Assembly (NCBI GenBank): GCA_003550305.1
Contig: QKYT01000175.1
Span: 41,431-59,772 of the forward strand
Reading direction: 5' to 3'
Length of the DNA stretch: 18,342 bases
DNA from: Glomus cerebriforme
Taxonomy: Eukaryota > Glomeromycota > Glomeromycetes > Glomerales > Glomeraceae
In this document: piece after piece, positions 1-9,338 of the stretch
Layout: the number at the start of each line of letters is the position of its first letter
How positions within the stretch are numbered: position 1 is the stretch's first letter
Position numbers and translations under genes: made by a program
Notes under the pieces: model-generated
Seen by the model: only the letters and a program-made list of their open reading frames with translations
Told to the model about the DNA's origin: nothing
Database searches by the model: none

Positions 1-990
1 TTTTAAAAAAAAATTAATTTTAGTTTGAAAAAAATGGAGGTTACAAATAAATAATCAAATGTTTATTTAATGTGTGTACAAGTTACAATTGATCACTTGA
101 TAATCTAATCATCTTCCCAATTTTTCACCCACGTGATCATAGTAAATATTTGTCACCCGTGTCACACCTCCTGCGTTTCATTTTACTATGTATTCTGGGT
201 TTTTTCACACCTAGTGAAAAACATATTTGACTATTTGTCACTTGGTACTATCACGTGCAAGTGCCTAATGCCGGCCAAATTTCACGTGGGTGAAATTTTG
301 TTGGGTACATTAGTCTGATCATACTGATCATATGATAGAATTTGTAACAAACAGTAAATCTGGTTAAATCTGCCACGTACAACAATCAATAATTTTATTA
401 GTAACAAGNTATTGAAATATATATTTAAAAATCTATTGTACTATGTATTATATATGTCATGTTAATTAAATTAATAAATACGGTATATTTGCTGTTAAGA
501 TGTCTAGTACAATATTTCTAATGAAGAATTCTTTAAGATGTGAAATACCTCGTACAAGGCTTGTACAAGGATCGTACAATGTATTAAGAAAAGTTAGTAT
601 TGATAGCAAAGCAGGGAATGCTTGAAACTGTCGGTTTAAAAAAAAACCTAAATGTTCTCAAGATATTAGCGAATTTTTAAATGGTAAATAACTTAATAAT
701 AAACATTAAATAGAATATAATTATAATTAATTTTATTCTATAGTTAAAAACAAGTAAACATTGTTATAAAATGTATCATCATTGAAGATCTCAAATCAGA
801 GAATTATATATTAGTTATATTTACATAATTTTTCACAAAAAGGTTTTACAAGCATTACGTAGAATAAACAAAAGTCAAAAACAATGGATTAAAAATGAAT
901 TAGATATATTATGGCAAATTTCAGAGGGGTATTTATTTATATTTCGAATATAATTATATATATTAATTTAGACTTGAGACTATTCATAAT
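1..990. other. AT-rich spacer without a supported gene
   Basis: This stretch is dominated by A/T runs and stop codons in all frames. The one longer open frame at 133-318 uses a codon mix expected of random AT-rich DNA and lies inside the inverted-repeat structure at 123-295, so I do not call it. Around 550-582 the hexamer GTACAA occurs three times within about 30 bases. A frame at about 844-930 reads like a short charged helix (KNELDILWQ) and could be an upstream piece of the kinase relic that follows, but I cannot show this. There is a single ambiguous base at 409. Confidence 0.5.
123..295. repeat. 14-bp inverted repeat with CACGTG, possible MITE-like element
   Basis: TTTCACCCACGTGA at 123-136 is the exact reverse complement of TCACGTGGGTGAAA at 282-295, giving a 173-bp unit with perfect 14-bp ends, each holding the palindrome CACGTG or its edge. 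A third related site (ATCACGTGC) lies at about 250. The interior also carries CCGGCCAAAT at 271-280, related to the GGCCAGAATTA motif seen elsewhere in the window. The structure fits a small non-autonomous inverted-repeat element. No convincing target-site duplication is visible, so a chance or regulatory inverted repeat remains possible. Confidence 0.4.
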
Positions 991-996
991 GCAGAT

Positions 997-1531
997 TTTA
1001 TGCATTGAGATTTTCATGTTTTCATGAAGAAAAACATCAATGGAAAATTGGATATTTAGGACTATTACAACCTGCCGCCAAGAATACTTCATCAAATGAT
1101 AAAATATATGGAGTAATACCTTATATTGCTTCAGAGATATATTTAAATGGTCTGCATTTTTTAAAGAATCTGCTGATGTTTATTGTATGAGTATGATTAT
1201 GTAGGAACTTACAACAGGTTATAAACCATTTGCTTATGTTGAACATGATATTCATCTTATTCTTAAAATTCTTGATGGAGAACGATCTGTAATTACGGAA
1301 GATACTCCAGAATGTTATGCTGATTTAATGAAAAGTTGTTGGGATCCTAATGCCAAAAAAAGACCTTCTATAAATAAATCATAATATTTTTAGTAGTTGG
1401 TATTATTAAAATAAAAATCGATAACAATTTAATCAAGCTGAAAAGAATTAAATAATTTAAAGAAGCTTGGTCCTGAATTTACTGAAAACATTATAAGAAC
1501 CATTTATACAAGTACAGTAGATTATTATTAA
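997..1531 (+). pseudogene. Decayed protein kinase gene (catalytic domain C-half)
   Basis: This is the relic of a eukaryotic protein kinase, which would phosphorylate protein substrates if intact. Pieces in three frames line up in kinase order. About 1000-1017 reads M-H-stop-D-F-H, the catalytic-loop HRD region with TGA (1006-1008) in place of the arginine. At 1035-1150 comes KIGYLGLLQP, where the metal-binding aspartate of the DFG/DLG motif is Tyr, then IYGVIPYIASE, with Ser for the Pro of the APE motif. At 1166-1380 a third frame reads ADVY, then TAG (1196-1216 region) where Trp is usual, then ELTTGYKPFA, CWDP and KRPSIN, the subdomain IX-XI signatures. A C-terminal tail at about 1447-1531 (KKLGPEFTE) resembles the tails of Glomeromycotina kinases. 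The N-lobe and ATP-binding loop are not found. With two frame changes, two stops and two lost catalytic motifs, it cannot encode an active kinase. Family placement is confident; the exact subfamily is inference. Confidence 0.85.
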
Positions 1532-1559
1532 ACTTTCTAATTTCCGAATGCTTATCCAT

Positions 1560-3500
1560 TAACTTATCTTCATTTTTTTAGTTTATACAGGACCCAGAAA
1601 TGTACATAAAAGGTCGGCGTATTTTGAAACGAAAAAATCATTCTTTTTTAGACAATTTTTGATAATGCAAGTCAGAATTTTATTACTCATTATAATAACT
1701 GAATGACATTATCATAATTCCAGCCTGAAAAATGCGTACAGCTAATAGTAAAATTGGTCGGCTCAACCTGACCCTAGAAATCGAATTAATCAAAAAATCG
1801 AATCGTAATCGATTTTATCGATTAACGAATAAAAAAATCGAATCTAATTATTGTGGCGCAGTAAGCGCGATTTTATTATTTTAGTATAAATCATATTTAA
1901 TTTCCCTTTTTAAATTATATGATGAAATTGCGACATTTCAAAATATTAAAATCATGAAACATATATTTTTAATATCATATTACACTTTATACTATGCTCA
2001 TTTTATTCATATAAAGAGACTTTTTTTTTAATATTTTTATATTTAGAAAAAAAACTTGTTATTATGTATAACGTATCTTGAATAAAGATTAATTTATCAC
2101 GCACAAATCCTGATCGATATAAATAAAGTAAATGAATTTAATTATTACGAAAAATTCAGGCGAATTTTTCTTTGATAACTACAATATGAATTGCTGTATG
2201 TGAAATAATATTTTATAATAACATGAATATTTAGTAATACACTTTAAAGTCATTATTTTACTTCAAAAAAAAAAACGAAAAAAATTATGAAGAAGTATTT
2301 TTTAAAGAAATAATGGTTGATTTTGTTCACATTATTATAAAATTTGTAAAATACATGATATAAATACAGTATATTGTATATATTGTATATAATGAATATA
2401 ATAAAATAATCCAATAATTAATAATATTATTAAGTAATAACATATTTAAAAATCCAAATACTTGGACTCAAGGTTTTTAGACTCAAGGCTTTTTACAGTT
2501 GCCATCGAAATGATCATTACGGTTATGCACGTGCCGTAATCAAATACCATAATGCCGTAATTCCGTATTCTGTATGTCGTTGCGTAATCATGCAATTCCA
2601 ATATGATTAGCTAAGTATAATTCATTAAATTCAATATATAAATTTTAGGATTAATTTCAATAGAAGGAGCATTTGATCGAGTAATATTTTCTAAAAAAAA
2701 AAAAAATTAAAAGTTTTTATTGAATTAAATAATGAATTATCAAAGCCACAATCATATATGATTTCCAACTATTTAAATCAGCAAGCGAAGGTATATTACC
2801 AACAATCAATGATACTTGTGGTAATGTTGCGGGCGAAACTGTTTTTCAAAATTTGAAACGTTTCGGCCAAGTGAACTTCCTATTAGCTCCGAAACCTTAA
2901 TTTGTAAATATTTTTGTAGATCAAAATGGGCGAAACTAGTTATGTTTACTAACTTTATTAAATTCATTCCTATTATTTTTTAAAGTTTTTGTTTGAATAT
3001 AAATTTATAAAGTTTTTTGAAAATATAAATCGAAAAAAAAAATTTTTTTGTCACCTAAGCCACCTATATAGCAAGTTTTTTTATCACATTTCGAATATCA
3101 CAATTTTGGTTAATATCGTAACACGAGGAAGGTCAAGAAGGTAAATTTTGCGTCATTGGACATGCACTATTTGCAAAATTAAAAAAAAAAACCAATTAAT
3201 GTAATTAACGTAATTAACGTAATTATGTTATTTTCTAAAAATATATTACTCAGATAAATTTTTTATTGTCGTACGAAAATTGAAGAAAAAAAATAAATTG
3301 CAAACGTTGTATTAACAATTATGATCGTTTATTACTTGATATCAACATTAGAATCAATTAAACACGCAATTTAGTAATTATAATTACGTTATTTTCTAAA
3401 AATAATACGGGTAACTATTATTATTAATTAATGATCGGAAAAAAAAATTTAATAAATCATACGAAAAAATATACACACTATGTCTAATATCTACTATCCG
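1560..3500. other. Repeat-bearing AT-rich spacer
   Basis: No gene is supported here. 1736-1860 holds a cluster of ATCGAAT/ATCGATT words, including a short stem (TAATCGA at 1806-1812 with TCGATTA at 1818-1824), followed by a GC-richer TGGCGCAGTAAGCGCG block at about 1853-1870. Two similar pieces, GGACCCAGAAATG near 1590 and TGACCCTAGAAATCG near 1770, each lie near a GGTCGGC, suggesting a duplicated repeat end. At 2517-2570 the word ATTACGG/CCGTAAT recurs in both orientations. A roughly 30-bp segment ending GTTATTTTCTAAAAAT occurs near 3210-3240 and again near 3380-3405. 2640-2870 has a short non-random-looking stretch that I cannot assign. Confidence 0.45.
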
Positions 3501-3520
3501 ATGATCAGGACCCAAATTCA

Positions 3521-3560
3521 CATGACTGCGCTAAAATTGACATGACTGTACTAAAAAGAT
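3521..3560 (+). repeat. Two 20-bp tandem copies upstream of the Uma2-like gene
   Basis: CATGACTG..CTAAAA is present at 3521-3540 and again at 3541-3560, an exact 20-bp period. The copies share CATGACTG and CTAAAA. The two bases between them are CG in the first copy and TA in the second, and the last four bases also differ. The pair ends about 58 bp before the start codon at 3619, so it sits in the likely promoter or 5' UTR. A regulatory role is inference. Confidence 0.55.
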
Positions 3561-3618
3561 CATCGTAAGGATACTGTATACTCACATAAATATCATCACA
3601 TCTAAAATTCTTGTTCTC

Positions 3619-4603
3619 ATGGATAACCTGGACAACATGGAAAAAAAGTGTGCTTCAGTAAGAAAATTCTTCCTCGAACTTAGTAGGAAGGAGCCAGACG
3701 ACGGTTCAACAGAATCTAGTACATTTCCAGAAGAAATTGTAATCCTTACTGATGTGTCAAACGAAAGATATCGCAAATTTCGTGAGGAAGAACGAAAAGT
3801 TAACCTCTTTATCCGTTTAATTAAAGGAAAATTAATTGTATACGATATGCCTAGTAGTGTTCACGGATCGGTACAATTCTCAACGGGATTGATGATGACT
3901 TGGCACCCCCAACTTGATATTCATACTGGATTGGATCTTTCTATTGATGAAAACTACTACTGTGCCGATATTGCAGTTATACCAGCTGGGAATGGATTAA
4001 ATCCAACAATAATTGTAGAAGTTGGAGTGTCTGAATCTTTACAAAGTTTACACGATCTTGCGAAAAGTTACTTTTCCGAGCAGACAGATATACAAGTTTA
4101 CTTAGCATTAAAGTTTTGGCCTCTTCGCCAAGATGGAACAGCTGCGATGATAGCACTTCTATATTTACGTGAAAATAGGATCCAAATAAGACCTGGAAAC
4201 ATTCGCTGGTTTAATAATACGGATCCAAACATGGTAATCTCTTTTGGAAATGCACCGATCAATGATATTACGATGGAATTTCTTACTGGAAAAGTACCAA
4301 ATAATAGATATTTTGGTTACTTTAATAATGGTGATACTGTTTGCGATGATGAAGAGATACCAATTTATCAAATACCCATTCCTACAAGTCCAATATTTAC
4401 CGGTTGCCCTGGAGGTGTTCCACCTGAAACACCCGATAATTTTAACTTAGACTTGTGGACTATACAGGTTAAAGCTCTGTATTATTTAAAGTGTGTAATT
4501 CTCGCGTTTTGATATTACATTATTATCAACATTTTTTAACTTTTTTTTTTACATTTTCAGTAAAGAACAACAACGACGACAACAACAACAACAACAACAA
4601 TGA
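3619..4603 (+). CDS. Uma2-like PD-(D/E)XK nuclease-fold protein
   Basis: This gene encodes a roughly 300-residue protein with an Uma2-type restriction-endonuclease-like fold, a family common in bacteria. The start at 3619 is the first ATG of the frame. Residues about 55-75 (KVNLFIRLIKGKLIVYDMPS) match the family's N-terminal strand region. D117 (in CADIAVIP), E134 (in IIVEVGVSES) and K149 (in DLAKSY) fit its migrated catalytic set D...E..S.S......K...Y. Exon 1 then probably ends at 4490 before GTGTGT, with the acceptor TTTTCAG at 4554-4560. This 70-bp intron joins in frame to KEQQRR and a run of seven Gln, ending at 4603. An alternative donor at 4478 gives an Asn/Asp-rich tail through 4674, where a perfect GTAAGT begins, so the C-terminus is uncertain. 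No frameshift is seen, and base use matches the surroundings. DNA cleavage is inferred from the fold; the biological role is unknown. Confidence 0.8.
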
Positions 4604-4689
4604 CGATAGCTTCACTTTAAGGAATGAACATCAAACAAATTCGCCATGTTTTAAGCACGTTGATGACACTACAAGTAAGTTATAGAAAA

Positions 4690-6540
4690 AGGACATTTGC
4701 AATGAGCACAATTATTTTCAACTCACTTTTATGTTTCATATTTCATATAAGCAGGGCTGTTTAGTTTTTCTGTTATTCTGAAATTGGCTTAAAAAAAATA
4801 TAATGCAAGTGTCAAATATTTTCATTGTATCAATCATATAAAGGGAGTAAAAATTTACTGAATGTCTCTGCATTTATAATAATTAATTGATGATTCGCCT
4901 TGTATAATGATATGTATTATGGTTAGTTTACACAACCTCAGATATAATCATTTTTTGACACTATTACCACGGAAAAAATGTGCGTAATTATTGTCAATGA
5001 TATAGAATAAATACCTTGCCACAACTGTAAATTCCAAATTTGTTACACTTTATTTGCGAATCACTCCTATATAGTAAAATGCGTTACTTCATAAGTAGTA
5101 TACACGATAAACTTTTTTCTCTGCGGCCTATTATACATGATTATTTTCCAAACGATATGATTCCAAACCAGCAATTACATCCAAAACCTTTTTCACATCC
5201 TTACACAATGTATGATACTCCTTTCAAAGCATCATCGGCTAATTTGATGGTGCGAGGCAATTTACTGCTTTTTGATATGACTTCGGGAGTGTAGAAGTGC
5301 CAGTCCTGGCAATTCATGAAAATGTCATAGATATCATCAAAAGCATTCTCATTTCTCTTCTTTCATTCTTGTTCGTCTCATACGCGATTTCAAGCTGCTT
5401 GATATTATTCTATGCAGAGCCTAGAGATGGAAGGAACAGAATCGGAGTAAAAAATAATACAGTACGAAATCCAACATTACTATTATTTCGACAAGAATTT
5501 TTCTGAATATCATTTTTTCAGGTAATCGATCTGTTATATCCATAATTTGTATAATACTCAGAAAAAACTGATATTATACGAGCTTAGTGCACTCGTTCTA
5601 CATTACAACTTCGTACCATTTGAATCTCAGATCACATTATTACTGCGGGATATAATTAGATTACCATGATCTAAGCGAACTTAATATGTAATCTCTATAT
5701 CATCTTGAATTAATCAGCCCTCTTACATATTGTTGGTTGATGGGATATACTGTACCTCGCTGTAAGATCCAGAGCAATTGTTCTCTTTTTCCTGCTACCT
5801 TTTCTACTGCTTCGTGTCTCTTAATGTGACAATTTTCTATAAAGCTGCTTCAATATATTGATCGTATAAACAATACTACATTGCTATCTAACAAAAAAGC
5901 TTTTACATGAACTTAGTTCACAGTCTCGTTATGTGATTGATCGTTAAGCATCCTAGGTATAAAAAGATGTTGACTGTTTGATCCACCGTTAAATTCTCTT
6001 TGTGAAACTGGTTGAATTTCAGAATCAGGTAATAATAACTGTATGACACATTATGACCATCTTTGGACACATTTTTTATCAAGTTAATATCGCGACACTG
6101 GATAAAAAATCGCAATGTATTAATTGGTAGAAATCTTAACATACCAGTGTCTTTTAACTTCATCGACATAAATATATCCGTAATCTATCGTATAAATAGT
6201 TTATAATGATAATATGACATAGAATAACTAAAAAGCAAATAAATTTTTTCATACGCAGTCATACACACACGATATGTTTATTCTGACCAAATGCATAGTG
6301 CCGGCCAGAATTATAAAAAGCTTTTAATAAGAAAATTTTGAAAACACGATTTAAAATTAATCTGATTGCTAAACTTTTATCTGCATCACATTAACATGTG
6401 TCTCATAATCCAAGCTAGCACTACAGCAGTATCTGCTATTTAGTTTATATCTTAAATAAATAAATGTTTTGTAACACGTAATACAACTTTTGATATAAAT
6501 ATAATTTTTGCTCAATTTTTTTTTATTTTAACGCGAAAAA
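4690..6540. other. Spacer with no recognised gene
   Basis: No family signature is found on either strand. A frame from ATG 5079 to 5294 (71 residues, with HPKPFSHPY) and a minus-strand frame at 5918-6169 are open, but neither has a recognisable domain, intron structure or conserved motif, so both are left as unsupported. A hairpin-like inverted repeat, TATAATACTCAG followed by A6 and CTGATATTATA, lies at about 5549-5580. The CCGGCCAGAATTA motif described elsewhere occurs at 6301-6313. A downstream exon of the Uma2-like gene could begin after an acceptor (AAGCAG) at 4754. Confidence 0.4.
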
Positions 6541-6558
6541 ACTTTATTGTTTATAAAA

Positions 6559-6867
6559 ATGCTACAAACAAACTCTTTACAATTTCGTCCAAATGCCTGT
6601 CCATTATGCTTAGTCTGTTTAACGTGTACAAAAATATATGGTGAAAACTGTATTTTTCCTTACAAAGAACTGAAACGGAAACGAAAAAGTGATGAATATA
6701 AAATTGATTTTCATCACAAATCACTTGATAAAGTTGCAGCCAGAAAACAAAAGACAAAATTGAATAATGAATTTGTCAGTTGGTTTTATAAAAATATTTC
6801 ACCAAATCTGGAGATATCAGACGAACAACATGACGCAAATATTTGCAGAAGTTGTATTAATATATGA
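6559..6867 (+). CDS. Small Cys-rich hypothetical protein, possibly truncated
   Basis: The 102-residue frame starts at ATG 6559. I do not recognise the function. Residues 14-23 read CPLCLVCLTC, four cysteines each three apart, followed by C31. The last residues contain CRSC (C96 and C99), so paired CxxC knuckles at both ends could bind zinc. The middle is lysine-rich (KELKRKRKSDEYK, then KVAARKQKTK), suggesting a basic nucleic-acid-binding or nuclear protein. The frame stops only about 75 bp before a 9-bp minisatellite and 145 bp before a transposon. It ends immediately after a CxxC that usually would continue, so the true protein may have been longer and lost its C-terminus. The amino-acid composition is much less AT-driven than random frames here, supporting real coding ancestry. 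Confidence 0.5.
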   Translation: MLQTNSLQFRPNACPLCLVCLTCTKIYGENCIFPYKELKRKRKSDEYKIDFHHKSLDKVAARKQKTKLNNEFVSWFYKNISPNLEISDEQHDANICRSCINI

Positions 6868-6940
6868 ACAATTGAATATTGTCACGGTGGAAATCTTCGA
6901 TCGATCGGTATATCGGTCACGTGATATAACCGGACGATCA

Positions 6941-7013
6941 ATGTTCGAAATGTTAAACATGTTCGATATGTTTAACATGTTCAATATGTGTGATATGTTT
7001 AACATGTTGACTA
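6941..7013 (+). repeat. 9-bp minisatellite, left part
   Basis: Eight consecutive 9-bp units begin at 6941, 6950, 6959, 6968, 6977, 6986, 6995 and 7004, each of the form ATGTTtaAC/ATGTTcgAT. Read in frame they spell Met-Phe-Asn-like triplets. The last unit is ATGTTGACT (7004-7012). The array is interrupted right here by the transposon, whose TA target duplication is 7012-7013. The array continues on the other side of the element. Confidence 0.9.
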
Positions 7014-7031
7014 CAGTCGGCCCTCTTTATA
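7014..7031 (+). repeat. Left terminal inverted repeat of the Tigger element
   Basis: CAGTCGGCCCTCTTTATA is an exact 18-base reverse complement of the right end. Similarity continues weakly just inside (CGAA in both). It directly abuts the TA at 7012-7013. In this superfamily the ends are where the transposase cuts. Confidence 0.95.
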
Positions 7032-7386
7032 CCGAATTTTGATTTACCGAATTTTTCTATATAACGGATCTTCAGTGTTGTACCAATTTCTTATATATAA
7101 AAAAACCTTACTATAACGAATATTACTAATTAAATGCTGTACACCGTTTAACGAAGTAAAATGTAGAACAATATATAAATAAATGAACCTTTTTATTACG
7201 AATGTTTTTATACCGAATTTCCTTTTTAATATAACGAAGATATTTTCGCAAAATGTATTTTACTATAAAAGACAATTTCCCATTAAATTTTTTATCAAAT
7301 GTGGTAATTCCAAGAATTCTTATACAAAAATCAACAAAATGTTCGTGTTTTCGCGTTTATACTTTGTCTCATACAAATTTTTTAGG

Positions 7387-9086
7387 ATGCCAAAAGTAGT
7401 AAACACTAAAAAGCAATATAATGAAGTCTCTAAAAAGCGTAAGTCTCTTACTGCAGCACAAAAGAAGGAAATTTGCCTAAAAAAAATATCTACACCTTCT
7501 TTAAAACAAAAGGAGTTAGCTGTTGAATATGAAGTTAGTGAAGGAATGATTAGTGATATTTTAAAGGCAAAAGATCGATGGCTTGCTATAGATCTTGATT
7601 CATATCAAGCTAGTTTGCGGCGTGAGAGAAAACTTCCTTTTATTACTATTGAAGAAGCTTTAGCTCTTTGGGTGGAAAATGCTCTTCAAGCTGGTCTTAA
7701 TATTAGCGATGATATTCTTTCAATTAAAGCTTTAGAGTTTGCTCACTTATGTAATGAAGATAAATTTAAAGGATCAAATGGGTGGATTGAAAACTTTAAA
7801 AAGCGACATAATCTTAAACATTACAATATGCATGGGGAAGCTGCAAGTGCACCATTACAAGATCTTGATGCAATGCGTGAAAATCTTCGCCAAACACTAA
7901 AAAATTATAGCCCTGATGATATTTTTAATTGTGATGAGACAGGCCTTTTTTGGAAAATGAAACCCAATCATACAATATCCAATGGTCCAGTTGCTGGAAC
8001 AAAACAATCAAAAGACCGTGTGACTGTTTTGCTTACTTGTAATGCAACCGGTAGTGAAAAGATGCGACCATTATTTATACATAAGTATGAAAATCCCTGA
8101 GCTATTAGAGGTATTAATAAAAATACTCTTCCAGTAAATTATTATTGGAATCCAAAAAGTTGGATGCAGGTATCAATTTGGAATGAGTATCTTAAAAAAC
8201 TTGATGCTCGGATGAGAGCACAAGGTCGAAACATTCTCCTTCTTGTTGATAATGCTCCAACTCACGCTTTATATGAAAATACACACCTCACTAACATTAC
8301 TATCGAACACCTTCCTCCAAATACAACGGCACATTTGCAACCATGTGATCAAGGGATTATTAATAGTTTTAAGGTACAATTTTATTATTTATTATATTTT
8401 TTAAAAATGATTTAATAATTTAATATTCTATAATCTTTTTTTAGGCACAATATCGAAAGTTATTATTAAGGAATCGGGTTAAAGCTTTTGATAACTATAA
8501 CGAACTTGGCATTGAACTTACCGAAATTAATATTAAAAAATGTATCAAGTATGTCGCACATGCATGGGATTTTGTTACGCAAAATACAATTAAAAACTGT
8601 TGGATAAAAGCAGATATTTTACTGGAAGATGATGATAAAGAAGCAAATCCAAATTTCGATGAAGTAGAAGAACAAGTTTATTATACATATATGAAAGAAT
8701 TGGATGAAATTCAAGAATTAATTGATAAACTTAATATTGAGAATTCTTTTACTGCTAAAGAATATGTTCAATATGATGATTCTGAAATTACAACAGATAT
8801 GATACCCAATGAAGAGATTTTGAAAGCAGTTCTTCCCAATAAAAATAGTCAAGAAAAAGAAGAAGAAAATATGGAAGATATGGATCCTTTGCCACCTATA
8901 ACTCATAATGAAGCTATTGTATTTTATGATAAAGTAATTTTGTATTTGGAGCAACAGGAAAGTGATTTTGATTCAAAAAAAGAAGAACTGAAATTTGTTA
9001 AAAAGTTAAAAAAGGAAGCTTTAAAACAGCAGTTTATTTCTGCGAGGCAAACTAATCTTAACAATTTTATTATAAATGTAATTTGA
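7387..9086 (+). pseudogene. pogo/Tigger transposase, one in-frame stop
   Basis: This transposase cuts and moves the surrounding element. The ATG at 7387 (MPKVVNTKK) is chosen because the open frame upstream to 7183 is AT-rich and lacks family features. Residues about 18-65 (KRKSLTAAQKKEI ... VSEGMISDIL) form the CENP-B N-terminal helix-turn-helix. About 78-150 is the second CENPB/Tc5-type DNA-binding domain (ALALWVENAL, SNGWIENFKKRH). The DDE_1 core shows the catalytic acids in NCDETGLFWK, LLLVDNAPTH and LQPCDQGII. The last two are 32 residues apart (DD32D), as in Tigger. An intron, 8374-8444 (71 bp, GTACAA...TTTTTTTAG), joins SFK to AQYRK in phase 0. The C-terminal region to 9086 is acidic and probably coiled. 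The predicted product is 542 codons long, normal for the family. The only defect is TGA at 8098-8100, where arginine fits (KYENP-stop-AIRG); CGA to TGA would explain it. Readthrough or a sequencing error is possible. Confidence 0.9.
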
Positions 9087-9218
9087 GTAATTTTTTTGTA
9101 ATAGCGCGTTATACTGTACATAATAAATAATTTTTTAATAAAACTGGTTACCATACATACCATACACATGAAAATCACAGCAAATACTTAATATTGCGTC
9201 ACAATATTATATGCTGTA

Positions 9219-9262
9219 TGTTACACCGAATAATTCGTTATGTTATACCGAATAATTCGTTA
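9219..9262 (+). repeat. 22-bp subterminal tandem repeat in the transposon
   Basis: TGTTACACCGAATAATTCGTTA at 9219-9240 is followed directly by a copy at 9241-9262 that differs at one base (T for C). Each contains the near-palindrome CGAATAATTCG. Related ACGAA/TTCGTTA words occur closer to the right end and ACCGAA words near the left end. Subterminal repeats often bind the transposase; that role is inferred here. Confidence 0.8.
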
Positions 9263-9319
9263 TAATATTAACGAATTTTTTTATAACGAAGGCCTAGTTT
9301 GCAAAACCATTGACTTCGT

Positions 9320-9337
9320 TATAAAGAGGGCCGACTG
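9320..9337 (-). repeat. Right terminal inverted repeat of the Tigger element
   Basis: TATAAAGAGGGCCGACTG at the right end is the exact reverse complement of the left 18 bases. It is followed by TA at 9338-9339, the second copy of the target duplication. Confidence 0.95.
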
Positions 9338-9338
9338 T

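Larger units (their letters stand above)
7014..9337 (+). mobile_element. pogo/Tigger-type DNA transposon
   Basis: This is a complete 2324-bp Tc1/mariner-superfamily element of the pogo/Tigger type. Its ends are perfect 18-bp inverted repeats (CAGTCGGCCCTCTTTATA at 7014-7031, complement at 9320-9337). It is bounded by TA on both sides (7012-7013 and 9338-9339), the usual target duplication for the superfamily. It carries one gene, a CENP-B/DDE transposase with an intron. Left subterminal DNA repeats ACCGAATTTT, and the right end carries two tandem CCGAATAATTCGTTA units. Near-identical ends, an uneroded TSD and a nearly intact gene suggest a young insertion. Confidence 0.95.

Noticed and set aside
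133..318. 61-residue open frame
   Set aside because: It lies across the inverted-repeat unit, has no domain or gene-like context, and is of a length expected by chance.
4165..4371. Minus-strand ORF inside the Uma2-like gene
   Set aside because: It is a shadow of the coding strand, with no motif of its own.
3619..4603. Bacterial contamination as the source of the Uma2-like gene
   Set aside because: It shares the AT bias of its neighbours, has a fungal-type short intron and lies between clearly eukaryotic genes and relics.
5297..5506. Hydrophobic ORF with GTG start
   Set aside because: GTG is not a normal nuclear start, and no homologous feature or splice context supports it.
6817..7005. Minus-strand ORF rich in Met/Ile/Asn/Ser
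   Set aside because: It is the antisense reading of the 9-bp minisatellite, which stays open on both strands because of its simple composition.
7183..7386. N-terminal extension of the transposase from the ATG at 7183
   Set aside because: The 68 extra residues are Phe/Ile/Asn-rich and typical of AT-rich untranslated DNA. The conserved CENP-B region starts just after ATG 7387.
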